Positions 1 to 7,848 of a stretch of 64,000 nt of DNA are shown piece by piece. The position numbers and the translations under genes are program-made. Below the pieces are notes generated by a model that worked only from the letters and a program-made list of their open reading frames with translations, had not been told where the DNA came from and did no database searches. Source of the DNA: Brevibacillus choshinensis. Its GTDB lineage: Bacteria; Bacillota; Bacilli; Brevibacillales; Brevibacillaceae. Position 1 is the stretch's first letter, and the number at the start of each line of letters is the position of its first letter. The stretch covers positions 145,712-209,711 of the forward strand of contig NZ_LJJB01000007.1 of NCBI RefSeq assembly GCF_001420695.1, in the 5' to 3' direction.

Positions 1-278
1 AACCAGAGTAGAAAGTGGCTGGCTAAAAAGACACCGGACAAGATACAGAGCAGCCATACTTTCTTGGTCAGCTTGCCGATTTCTGCCAGGGCGCCTCGGT
101 TCCACGCCAAGAGCGGAAGAGTCAGGATGACCGAGAACACGAGTCGGTAAGTCGCGATGATCGGGGCGGGAGCATCGGACAGTTTTACAAAAATTGCCGA
201 GGTCGATACCGCGATAACCCCCAGAAACAATGCTAAATAAGGGGGGAATAACGGTTTTTCCAATGATGAGTTTTCCAT
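1..278 (-). CDS. EamA/DMT-family transporter, N-terminal part
   Basis: The gene starts at ATG 278 on the minus strand behind an AAGAAGG ribosome site and runs off the left edge, so only 92 residues are visible. They show a short polar N-terminus (MENSSLEKPL) and about three hydrophobic helices, with the AVSTSAIFVKLS and PAPIIATYR motifs typical of the first EamA repeat. EamA/DMT proteins export small metabolites or drugs through the inner membrane; the substrate cannot be read here. It is divergent from the amidase gene at 405. The family call is fairly safe and the function is open. Confidence 0.8.
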   Translation of the reverse strand, partial: MENSSLEKPLFPPYLALFLGVIAVSTSAIFVKLSDAPAPIIATYRLVFSVILTLPLLAWNRGALAEIGKLTKKVWLLCILSGVFLASHFLLW

Positions 279-404
279 GTGTGCACCTTCTTATATGGGG
301 GGAGTCACGATGTTCTCTATTGTAACGTCAGGTTGAAAAATTCACAATGTTATGCTTACCCAGTTGGCTGAAAGGTTTACTTTCAATCTGGAAATCATAC
401 AAGC

Positions 405-1136
405 ATGAAAAACCGCATCCTTTTATTCGCTGCCCTGATTGTGTTGACTGTCTGTTTTCCCGCTCACAGCATGGCGATCCCGTTTACCCCGATCAACATG
501 CTCATCGATGTAGGACATGGAGGTGTCGATTCAGGCACGTCATTCGGCAATTTGTATGAAAAAGACATCAATCTGCAGATTGCCAAACGTCTCTACCAGC
601 AGCTGAGTGAAGCAGGCTACCGCGTAGCTCTCAACCGTCAAGAAGACATCGCGTTGAGTGATGAGAATCGCTGGCTGAATTCGCGTTCCCGCCACATTCG
701 TGACCTCGCACAGCGCAGAAATCTGGCAAAGGAGCTCGCTCCCCAAATGATGCTCAGCTTGCATGTGAACTGGTCTAAAGACAAGCGACGAAACGGTCCT
801 GTTGTCTTATATCAAAGCAATGAGCAGAGCTATATGCTTGCGCAGCTGGTACAAGACTCCCTCAATCGACTGGCAGGAACTCACGACAAGCCAGTAAAGG
901 GAGGGACGTACTACGTGCTGAAGCACAGCTACTGTCCGACCGTCATCGTGGAGATGGGGTTCATCAGTAACGCCGGAGACCGTCACATGCTGACAAATCC
1001 TGAGGGACAAGAAAAAATCGCTCAGGCCATCAAGACAGCCGTGAGCGAATATGCGACTCTTACTGGTAACCTGAAGATGGAGGCGAAGACAGAAGAAAGC
1101 TTATGGAAGATGCTAGTGGAGCGACTGGTGAACTAA
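405..1136 (+). CDS. N-acetylmuramoyl-L-alanine amidase (Amidase_3)
   Basis: This is a secreted zinc amidase that cuts the bond between MurNAc and the L-alanine of peptidoglycan. The 243-residue protein has a signal peptide (about residues 1-24) followed by one Amidase_3 domain. The zinc ligands are visible as H38 in DVGHGG, E52 and H120 in SLHVN, with the catalytic E183 in VEMGF. It resembles CwlD-type spore-cortex amidases in size, but the exact orthologue is uncertain. No separate wall-binding domain is present. Its last 24 bases overlap the end of the convergent deacetylase-like gene. The start has only a weak ribosome site. Confidence 0.88.
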   Translation: MKNRILLFAALIVLTVCFPAHSMAIPFTPINMLIDVGHGGVDSGTSFGNLYEKDINLQIAKRLYQQLSEAGYRVALNRQEDIALSDENRWLNSRSRHIRDLAQRRNLAKELAPQMMLSLHVNWSKDKRRNGPVVLYQSNEQSYMLAQLVQDSLNRLAGTHDKPVKGGTYYVLKHSYCPTVIVEMGFISNAGDRHMLTNPEGQEKIAQAIKTAVSEYATLTGNLKMEAKTEESLWKMLVERLVN

Positions 1137-1925
1137 TTGGGAAACGGTGACAAACTCGGCCTCCTTCTGTAATCGCGGGATGTACTGGCGCAGAATGGAG
1201 GCTGTTTTCTTGCCTGGAGGCCCGACGTGCCCAATCGAGATACATTGAGGGTGAGTCCGTATGTGTTTGTGGATTCTCTCCATTTGTTGGGTAATGTGTG
1301 GAATGGAATAGACATCATCCAGGAAAATTTGGTTCTCTGCGTGCGGGACACCCATCTCTTCTGCGAGCTTGATTGCGACGCTCTTATCTGTGGTTTTACT
1401 GTCCAGGTAGATGAGACCTCGTTCCTTGACGACTCCCATGATGATTCGCATGATGTGTTCATTTGCCGTGATTTTTGAGCCCATATGGTTATTCATACCG
1501 ACGGCATGTGGGACATCATTGATTGCCTTTTGCACACGCTGCTTAATTTCCTCATCAGAGAGATCCGTGGTGATGGCGCCGGGGCCCAACCACGACTTTT
1601 TGCCTTTATTAGGCTCCATCGGCATATGGACGAAGACAGCATGTCCTTTTTGATGGGCGAGCTCGGCATCCTTCTTGGTACTGGGCATGAAGGGCATGAC
1701 AGCTACGGTCAACGGAACAGGGAGCGCCATCATCTCCTCCGTTCCGGCCATGTTATTCCCGAAATCGTCAATGACAAAGGCAATCACCTTTTTGTTTGGA
1801 TTCGACTCTGGGATCGGAGAGATCGGGGAAGGGGGAGCAGTGGCAAAGGCAAACGTGTTTGTACATAAAAAGAGAATGGCCACAGCGGAGAGAGGAATGT
1901 ACTTTATCCTTGTCGTCCAATACAT
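1113..1925 (-). CDS. divergent polysaccharide deacetylase (YibQ-like)
   Basis: This 270-residue protein has an N-terminal hydrophobic signal or anchor (residues about 8-29), a Pro/Ser-rich linker and a single NodB-fold domain. The features seen are IDDFG with D53/D54, VHMPMEP around residue 100, and NNHMGS with H147, which is the pattern of the divergent polysaccharide deacetylase (YibQ) family. Members act in the envelope and are thought to modify glycans, but their substrate is not known here. The start ATG follows GGAAGG. It converges with the amidase and overlaps its 3' end by 24 bp, so both wall-active genes share a terminal region. Confidence 0.85.
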   Translation of the reverse strand: MYWTTRIKYIPLSAVAILFLCTNTFAFATAPPSPISPIPESNPNKKVIAFVIDDFGNNMAGTEEMMALPVPLTVAVMPFMPSTKKDAELAHQKGHAVFVHMPMEPNKGKKSWLGPGAITTDLSDEEIKQRVQKAINDVPHAVGMNNHMGSKITANEHIMRIIMGVVKERGLIYLDSKTTDKSVAIKLAEEMGVPHAENQIFLDDVYSIPHITQQMERIHKHIRTHPQCISIGHVGPPGKKTASILRQYIPRLQKEAEFVTVSQLVHQSLH

Positions 1926-2066
1926 GGAATCGCCTTCCTTTTTGATTTTTTCTTAGTCTGTTCTAGCGTTTGTTACTTTACCCAACGATATCCACAGACT
2001 GGCTTCAATGACCCCACTATGTTACGATTAAAGATAGTAGTTTTGTAACGAGAGGGGTCGGATTGC

Positions 2067-4712
2067 TTGAGCCATTTTGTGTTGATTGACGGAAATAGTA
2101 TCGCCAATCGTGCGTTTTATGCGTTGCCGCTCCTGTCCACGTCGGCAGGCTTGCATACCAATGCGGTGTTGGGATTCACGACCATGCTGTTAAAGGTATT
2201 GGAGGAAATGAAGCCTACGCATATCATGGTTGCGTTTGATGCGGGCAAAGTGGTGTTCCGCCATAGTGAATATGCCGATTATAAAGGAGGGCGTGCAAAA
2301 ACGCCGCCAGAGTTATCCGAGCAGTTTCCGCTGATTCGCGAGCTGTTGGATGCTTTCTCCATCAAACGCTTTGAGCTGGAGGGCTATGAGGCAGATGATA
2401 TCATCGGTACCTTGACCAAAACGGCAGATGAGCAGGACTGGAAAACGACCGTGATTACGGGTGACAAGGATATGCTTCAGCTCGTATCGGAGCATGTTTC
2501 GGTGGCATTGACACGCAAGGGTGTCAGTGAAATTGAGTTGTACACTCCGCAGGAAATTCAGGAAAAGTACGGTCTGAAGCCGTTGCAGATCATCGACCTC
2601 AAAGGGTTAATGGGTGATACGTCCGACAATATTCCGGGTGTTCCAGGTGTCGGTGAAAAAACGGCCCTGAAGCTATTGCACGAGTACGGTTCAGTCGAAG
2701 AAGTACTCGAAAATATCGATCGCGTATCCGGAAAAAAACTGCAGGAAAATCTCCGCGAAAACGTGGACAAGGCCAAGATGAGTAAAGAACTGGCGACGAT
2801 TTTGCGAGAGGCGCCTGTCGAGCTGGATGTGCAAGAGACCGGATATACCAGTTATGACGGCGTGACCTTGAGTGAGTTCTTTAAAAGGATGGAGTTCAAG
2901 TCGCTTCTGTCAAAAATTAAGGTAGAGGCACCGGACGACGGACAAGCTGCTAATGCTGCCCCTTTCCAATATGAAGTGATTTCTGCGGAAAATGCGGAGA
3001 AATACGCAGACAAGCTGACATCACCCATGGCTGTTTACGTGGAGATGGATGGAGACAACTACCACCATTCACCGATCGTTGGTTTCGGATTGTCAGCGGA
3101 CGATGTGAATTTGTTTGTCCCATGGGATGTGGCGAAGGAATGGAAGGCATTTAGTCAGTGGCTGGCAGACGGCTCCCAGGAAAAATGGACGTTCGATGGC
3201 AAGCGTGACACGGTTGGACTCGCGTGGCATGAGCTGGACATCAAAGGAATCAACTTTGATGTTTACCTGGCGTCCTATTTGCTGAATGCGACAGAAAGCA
3301 ATCCCACGCTGGACTCTATTGCTTCCCAGTACGCTCAGGTACGCGTGCGCTCGGATGAAGAGGTGTACGGAAAAGGGGCAAAGAGGCTCTTGCCAGAGAT
3401 GGATGTACTCAGTGAGCATGCGGCACACAAAGCCGCTGCGATCTGGCAAAGCGTACCGGTATTGCGTGAGCAGCTGACTGAAAACCAGATGAACGAGCTT
3501 TTGAACGATCTCGAAGCACCCCTCAGTATGGTCCTCGCTCTCATGGAGAAGCAGGGCATCAAGGTAAATCGTGATCGTCTCACCCAAATGGGAGTCGAGC
3601 TGGATGCCAAGCTGGAGGAGCTAACCAAGCAGATTTACGAGCTGGCTGGCACGACCTTTAATATCAATTCGCCGAAACAACTGGGCGAAATTCTGTTTGA
3701 TGTGCTCGATCTGCCCGTATTGAAAAAAACCAAGACCGGACCTTCTACCAGTGCCGATGTCTTGGAAAAGCTGGCACCGTATCATCCAATTATTGATGCG
3801 ATTCTCATCTTCCGCCAGCTGGGCAAGCTGCGGTCCACCTATATCGAAGGGCTGACCAAGGAAATTCACAGCCAGTCGAGCAAGGTGCACACGCTGTACA
3901 ACCAGGCAACGACGGCGACAGGACGACTGTCCAGCACGGAGCCCAATCTGCAAAATATCCCGATCCGAATGGAAGAGGGACGCAAGATTCGCGAAGCTTT
4001 CATCCCTTCCGAGGAAGGCTGGTACATGCTTGCGGCAGACTATTCCCAGATCGAGCTGCGGATCTTGGCGCACATATCAGGCGATGAAAACTTGATCGAT
4101 GCTTTCCGCAATGGCATGGACATTCACACGCGAACGGCGATGGACGTATTCGGTGTAAGCGAGGAACAGGTGACTTCCTTGATGCGTCGTCAGGCAAAGG
4201 CAGTCAACTTCGGGATCGTATACGGCATCAGTGACTACGGGTTGTCACAGAACTTAAATATTACCCGAAAAGAAGCGGGAGATTTTATCGAACGTTATTT
4301 CTCTGTCTTTGCAGGTGTCAAACAATGGATGGAGGATATCGTCAAGCAGGCCAAGCAGGACGGCTTTGTCACGACGCTCTTGCACCGTCGTCGCTATTTG
4401 CCTGACATCCGCAGCAGCAACTTCAATCTGCGTTCCTTTGCAGAGCGGACGGCGATGAATACACCGATCCAGGGGACTGCTGCTGACGTGATTAAGCTGG
4501 CGATGATCCGTATGCAGGAAGCGCTGCAAGAAAAGGGTCTCAAGAGCCGCATGCTGCTGCAGGTACACGATGAATTGGTCTTCGAGGTGCCGCAGGACGA
4601 GCTGGAAACGATGAAGAAACTGGTGCCTGAGGTCATGGAAAGCGCATTGGAGCTGCAAGTTCCACTCAAGGCAGATGTGAACTTTGGGCACAGTTGGTAC
4701 GATGCCAAGTAG
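2067..4712 (+). CDS. polA: DNA polymerase I
   Basis: This repair and Okazaki-fragment-processing polymerase is 881 residues long, the usual size. It reads from a TTG start after AGAGGGG. Domains in order are the 5'-3' flap nuclease (1-290), a 3'-5' exonuclease-like domain (about 300-460) and the polymerase (470-881). Motif A (DYSQIELRILAHI) lies near 657, motif B (RRQAKAVNFGIVYG) near 707 and motif C (QVHDELVFEVP) near 831. In the exonuclease domain the expected acidic pair is replaced by VEMDGDN near 324, so proofreading is probably lost, as in other Bacillales PolA proteins. It leads the polA-mutM-coaE-slt run. Confidence 0.97.
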   Translation: MSHFVLIDGNSIANRAFYALPLLSTSAGLHTNAVLGFTTMLLKVLEEMKPTHIMVAFDAGKVVFRHSEYADYKGGRAKTPPELSEQFPLIRELLDAFSIKRFELEGYEADDIIGTLTKTADEQDWKTTVITGDKDMLQLVSEHVSVALTRKGVSEIELYTPQEIQEKYGLKPLQIIDLKGLMGDTSDNIPGVPGVGEKTALKLLHEYGSVEEVLENIDRVSGKKLQENLRENVDKAKMSKELATILREAPVELDVQETGYTSYDGVTLSEFFKRMEFKSLLSKIKVEAPDDGQAANAAPFQYEVISAENAEKYADKLTSPMAVYVEMDGDNYHHSPIVGFGLSADDVNLFVPWDVAKEWKAFSQWLADGSQEKWTFDGKRDTVGLAWHELDIKGINFDVYLASYLLNATESNPTLDSIASQYAQVRVRSDEEVYGKGAKRLLPEMDVLSEHAAHKAAAIWQSVPVLREQLTENQMNELLNDLEAPLSMVLALMEKQGIKVNRDRLTQMGVELDAKLEELTKQIYELAGTTFNINSPKQLGEILFDVLDLPVLKKTKTGPSTSADVLEKLAPYHPIIDAILIFRQLGKLRSTYIEGLTKEIHSQSSKVHTLYNQATTATGRLSSTEPNLQNIPIRMEEGRKIREAFIPSEEGWYMLAADYSQIELRILAHISGDENLIDAFRNGMDIHTRTAMDVFGVSEEQVTSLMRRQAKAVNFGIVYGISDYGLSQNLNITRKEAGDFIERYFSVFAGVKQWMEDIVKQAKQDGFVTTLLHRRRYLPDIRSSNFNLRSFAERTAMNTPIQGTAADVIKLAMIRMQEALQEKGLKSRMLLQVHDELVFEVPQDELETMKKLVPEVMESALELQVPLKADVNFGHSWYDAK

Positions 4713-4756
4713 GCGATCCGAGAGCGTGAGAGATTGACAGCGAGAGGAGGAGGCAT

Positions 4757-5584
4757 ATGCCAGAGTTGCCAGAGGTAGAAACGGTAGTCCGGACGTTGGG
4801 TGGACTGGTTGTCGGCAAGCAGATCGAGCGGGTGAGCGTTCTCTTGCCGAGAATCATCCGTACACCTGATGACGCGGAGGAGTTCAAAGCTCATCTTGCG
4901 GGACAAACGATCCATGCGATCAAACGTCGGGCGAAATTCATTCAGTTTTTTCTAGATCAGGATGTACTCATTTCCCATTTGCGGATGGAAGGAAGGTATG
5001 GCCTGTATCAGGCAGATGAACCTGTGGAAAAACATACCCATGTCATCTTCCACTTTACCGATGGGACGGAGCTGCGCTATCGGGACGTTCGTCAGTTTGG
5101 AACGATGGACGTATACCCTCTGGGGATGGAAACGACGACAGGACCCCTTTCCAAGCTCGGTGTAGAGCCGTTGGATGAGAGCTTTACCGCGGATGTCCTG
5201 CGTCGACTGTTAAAGGACCGTCCAACAAAAATCAAGCCGCTGCTGCTGAACCAGGAATGTATTGTTGGACTGGGGAATATTTATGTGGACGAGTCACTCT
5301 TTAAAGCGAGAATTCATCCTGAGCGGCCAGCGGGCAAGCTGACCAAAAAACAGGTGGATCTCCTGCATGAGAGTATCGTTGCTACGCTGTCGGAAGCAGT
5401 GGACCAAGGCGGTAGCTCGATCAAGTCGTACGTCAACGGGCAGGGAGAGATGGGGATGTTCCAGCAATCCCTCATGGTGTATGGACGTAAGGATGAGCCT
5501 TGTGTCAACTGTGGGACGGAAATTGTCAGGTTTGTCGTGGGAGGCAGGGGCACCCATATTTGTCCCGTTTGTCAGAAAAAGTAA
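4757..5584 (+). CDS. mutM: formamidopyrimidine-DNA glycosylase (Fpg)
   Basis: MutM removes 8-oxoguanine and formamidopyrimidines from DNA and nicks the abasic site. The 275-residue protein begins MPELPEVETV, so the catalytic Pro2 and Glu3 are exposed after Met removal. Lys60 (RRAKF) and the C-terminal zinc finger C249-x2-C252...C269-x2-C272 are intact. The start is fixed by GAGGAGGAGGCAT just upstream. It lies 44 bp after polA, and pairing of a base-excision glycosylase with a repair polymerase fits a shared repair operon. Confidence 0.97.
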   Translation: MPELPEVETVVRTLGGLVVGKQIERVSVLLPRIIRTPDDAEEFKAHLAGQTIHAIKRRAKFIQFFLDQDVLISHLRMEGRYGLYQADEPVEKHTHVIFHFTDGTELRYRDVRQFGTMDVYPLGMETTTGPLSKLGVEPLDESFTADVLRRLLKDRPTKIKPLLLNQECIVGLGNIYVDESLFKARIHPERPAGKLTKKQVDLLHESIVATLSEAVDQGGSSIKSYVNGQGEMGMFQQSLMVYGRKDEPCVNCGTEIVRFVVGGRGTHICPVCQKK

Positions 5585-5703
5585 AGACTTTTTTCTCGCA
5601 AGATAGGAAGTTAATTTTCCTATCCAGTACAAGTGCAACCAGGCGAGACTTGTACCCTTTGGGTGCAAAAGCTTGGCGTAGCCAAGTTTTCTAGGAGAGG
5701 AGG
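5585..5703 (+). other. mutM-coaE spacer with three successive stem-loops
   Basis: No gene fits in this 119-nt spacer, but it folds into three consecutive hairpins. GATAGGAA 5602-5609 pairs with 5617-5624 (8 bp). GTACAAGT 5627-5634 pairs with 5648-5655 (8 bp, 13-nt loop). CTTGGC 5672-5677 pairs with 5681-5686 and is flanked by AAAA and TTTT, so it resembles an intrinsic terminator. The coaE ribosome site follows at once. It could be an attenuator-like leader, an RNA-processing site or a small repeat. Confidence 0.55.
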
Positions 5704-6312
5704 ATGGGCATGATATTAGGATTGACGGGCGGGATCGCCACGGGAAAAAGCACTGTCACAGGCATGCTGCGCGAGCGGGGCATTCCTGTCATTGACGCTG
5801 ATCAGATTGCCAGAGAGGTCGTGGAGCCGGGCAAGCCTGCTTACGAAGCCATCGTCCGCCACTTTGGACGGGAGATTTTATTGAATGATGCACAAATCGA
5901 CCGCAAAAAGCTAGGAGAGGTCGTATTTTCCGATGAGGCTGAGCGCCAAAAGCTAAATGCGATCATCCATCCAGAGGTACGTCGTGTCATGCGGGAAGAA
6001 GCGGAGGCGGCAGAAGCCAACGGGGCTGAGATCGTGTTTATGGACATCCCCCTCTTGTTTGAGAGCAAGCTGCAGTACATGGTGGAAAAGATCGTGGTCG
6101 TTTACGCACCCGCGGATATGCAGCTCGCACGGATGATCGAACGAGATGAACTGGAGGAGGAGCAGGCACATAAACGACTGCGCGCCCAGTTTCCGATTGA
6201 TCAAAAGAGAACGGAAGCGGACTTCCTAATTGACAACTCCACATCGAGAGAAGAAACAGAACGGCAAGTAGAGAAGATGCTGTCTGTGATTCGTACGGAG
6301 TTGAAATCATGA
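5704..6312 (+). CDS. coaE: dephospho-CoA kinase
   Basis: CoaE phosphorylates the 3' hydroxyl of the dephospho-CoA ribose, the last step of coenzyme A synthesis in the cytosol. The protein is 202 residues, as usual. The P-loop GLTGGIATGKST is at residues 5-16, with the DADQIAREVV and DIPLLFE motifs following. ATG 5704 follows GGAGAGGAGG; ATG 5710 is an alternative two codons later. It overlaps the transglycosylase gene by 4 bp (ATGA), so the two are probably translationally coupled. Confidence 0.95.
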   Translation: MGMILGLTGGIATGKSTVTGMLRERGIPVIDADQIAREVVEPGKPAYEAIVRHFGREILLNDAQIDRKKLGEVVFSDEAERQKLNAIIHPEVRRVMREEAEAAEANGAEIVFMDIPLLFESKLQYMVEKIVVVYAPADMQLARMIERDELEEEQAHKRLRAQFPIDQKRTEADFLIDNSTSREETERQVEKMLSVIRTELKS

Positions 6313-6872
6313 AGCTCGGTCGTCGAGCAGCACTTATTTTGCTCATACTAATGAGCGTCTTTTTGCTGCTCAATACTCCTTTGATCTGGAAGTGGATGTA
6401 TCCGATCAAGTTTCAAGGGGAAATCGTATCCGCATCTCAGAAGTACAAGGTGGATCCTTACCTCATATTGGCTGTGATCCGGTCCGAGAGCGGGTTCAAG
6501 ACGGACCGTGTCTCCAAAAAGGGAGCGGTCGGGTTAATGCAGATCATGCCTGATACAGCGGCATGGATTGTCCAGCAGGCTGGCTTTCAGCCCAAGGACG
6601 ATCAATATTTGTACGATCCGATCATGAACATTCACATTGGGACGTGGTACTTGAACTTTTTGCTCAACCGATACGAAGGCGATCTGGTCAAGGTGATCGC
6701 CGCGTACAACGCAGGACCGGGGAAAGTCAGCGGGTGGCTGTCTAACGAGCAGTGGAATGGACAACGCGAGCATATTGAGGACATCCCCTTCGGAGAGACG
6801 CGGCAGTATGTTCAGCGTGTCCTCTATTACCATGATCGGTACAAAAACATATATGATGTTGATTTACAATGA
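6309..6872 (+). CDS. lytic transglycosylase, Slt type, membrane-anchored
   Basis: This 187-residue protein has one N-terminal transmembrane anchor (about 8-25) and an SLT domain that cleaves the glycan strand of peptidoglycan to a 1,6-anhydro product outside the cell. The catalytic glutamate is E60 in VIRSESGF. GLMQIMPDTA and AAYNAGPGKV complete the fold signature. It overlaps coaE by 4 bp and is followed directly by a terminator, so it ends the polA operon. Its role, such as wall turnover or spore-related hydrolysis, is not shown by the sequence. Confidence 0.92.
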   Translation: MKLGRRAALILLILMSVFLLLNTPLIWKWMYPIKFQGEIVSASQKYKVDPYLILAVIRSESGFKTDRVSKKGAVGLMQIMPDTAAWIVQQAGFQPKDDQYLYDPIMNIHIGTWYLNFLLNRYEGDLVKVIAAYNAGPGKVSGWLSNEQWNGQREHIEDIPFGETRQYVQRVLYYHDRYKNIYDVDLQ

Positions 6873-6908
6873 AAGCCGCTTTCTTTCCAAAAGAGAGCGG
6901 CTTTTGTC
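6873..6908 (+). terminator. intrinsic terminator after slt
   Basis: AAAGCCGCT 6873-6881 pairs with AGCGGCTTT 6897-6905, followed by further T residues. The stem begins one base after the slt stop codon and ends the polA-mutM-coaE-slt unit, separating it from the RNA candidate downstream. Confidence 0.85.
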
Positions 6909-6964
6909 TTACTATCGGAAAGTATAAATTCCTTGGAAAAAATTGAGCTTATCAACATAGCTGG

Positions 6965-7160
6965 GGTGGGGAGAAGCAGGTTTCCGATCTACACCCCGCA
7001 GAAGAGGTTAGACTGTCCGCTCCACAACGATTTACGGGGAAGCGGTAAAGTAGTAGCCGCTACGCAGTGAATACAGAGGTACCGCTTCTGGATCCCGTGA
7101 ATTCGTTGTTCCGCTAAGATGGGTCCGGAGTCTCTCCGCCTGGAAACCTGCTTCTCCTGC
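6965..7160 (+). ncRNA. candidate rod-like structured RNA, about 190 nt
   Basis: No plausible gene is present. A perfect 16-bp helix joins 6970-6985 to 7142-7157 across 156 nt. Nested inside are ACAACGA 7024-7030 with 7103-7109, ACGGG 7034-7038 with 7094-7098, GAAGCGGTA 7039-7047 with 7080-7088, and GTAG 7053-7056 with 7060-7063. On the 3' side of the central open region, CGGAG 7126-7130 pairs with 7134-7138. A closing stem, open bubble and long terminal stem in about 190 nt resembles the general shape of 6S RNA, but I could not test it. A weak promoter (TTGGAA 6933, CATAGC 6956) precedes it. The strand is inferred from neighbours. Confidence 0.5.
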
Positions 7161-7770
7161 GAACTGTTGTGGTTTCTAGTAACTTGTTCTGCGAGGTTCA
7201 AGGGAGCAAAGCTTCATTTCCCAATCGTTGCGCTTCGAAGGACATGGGTGAATCACGAGAAGACCGAAGTCGTCCAATAAGTCTGATCGACATGTCACGG
7301 AAGCCATTGAATAAGGAGAATCAAGCTTTCGTTCTTCGTAGGCATTGTCCCACGAGAGGTTGTTCTCAAAGAAACTCCGTGGAAGGCTCCCTAGCAATGG
7401 AACGTGGATGAATCAAAGCTGGCCGAGGAAAAAGGGAAAATAAGCGGAAGATCTTTGGAACTCCAACCAAGGCGCAATGGAAAAAACGGAACACGCTTTT
7501 AAGCGTCCACCTCTGAGAAGCTTCCTGAGATGGCTACTTTGGACGCAGTTTCGTTTTTTGCATGGAGGCGGTCAGGGATGACCCCCAGCAGGTGTTCCTA
7601 TGAAGCTGAAGCGTTTTCCCCTTTTTCCTTTCCTCCACCACAGTCAGACCGAGTGCAAAAAGGAAGCGGGTGTATTTCCCGCGTATTTCTTATGCCTAGG
7701 GCACGATAAAGGAAAACACATTGAGAAAAATAGGAGGGGGAAATCGTCCAAATATTTATTTTTCAGTAAA
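7161..7770 (+). other. gene-free region with further RNA pairings
   Basis: I see no credible gene here. Possible pairings continue: AGGGAGC 7201-7207 with 7386-7392, GACATG 7241-7246 with 7291-7296, CCACG 7350-7354 with 7378-7382, GCGTCC 7503-7508 with 7541-7546, and GGTCA 7570-7574 with 7579-7583 around a GGGA loop. GCGGG 7668-7672 with CCCGC further on could be a weak terminator. These stems are shorter than those in 6965-7160, so the region could be the 3' part of a larger RNA of about 700 nt or a separate spacer. Confidence 0.3.
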
Positions 7771-7775
7771 ACACA

Positions 7776-7803
7776 TTGATAATTGTGTCATACTTATTAT
7801 AAT
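7776..7803 (+). promoter_or_regulatory. gapB promoter
   Basis: TTGATA 7776-7781 and TATAAT 7798-7803 are separated by 16 nt, giving a good vegetative promoter 46 nt before the gapB start codon. The -35 region sits in an ACACA...TGTGT inverted repeat (7771-7788). Confidence 0.75.
7784..7794 (+). promoter_or_regulatory. CcpN-type operator in the gapB promoter
   Basis: TGTGTCATACT matches every position of the CcpN box described for Bacillus subtilis (TRTGHYATAYW, from memory). It lies between the -35 and -10 elements of gapB. CcpN represses gluconeogenic genes on glucose, so a site here fits the enzyme. The ccpN gene itself is not in the window. Confidence 0.6.
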
Positions 7804-7848
7804 AAAAGTAACAGAACAGCGTAACTTAATTGTGAAAGGGGTTTCTAT

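Noticed and set aside
7169-7411. Reading frames of 70-80 codons on both strands in the gapB upstream region
   Set aside because: They overlap one another on opposite strands, lack ribosome sites and have unprotein-like composition; the RNA structure explains the region better.
6965-7690. RNase P RNA, tmRNA or a group II intron as identity of the structured region
   Set aside because: None of the landmark sequences I know for these (such as the RNase P GAGGAAAGTCC core, a tmRNA tag frame with a tRNA-like end, or a domain V hairpin) is present. OLE RNA and 6S RNA could not be excluded without a covariance search.
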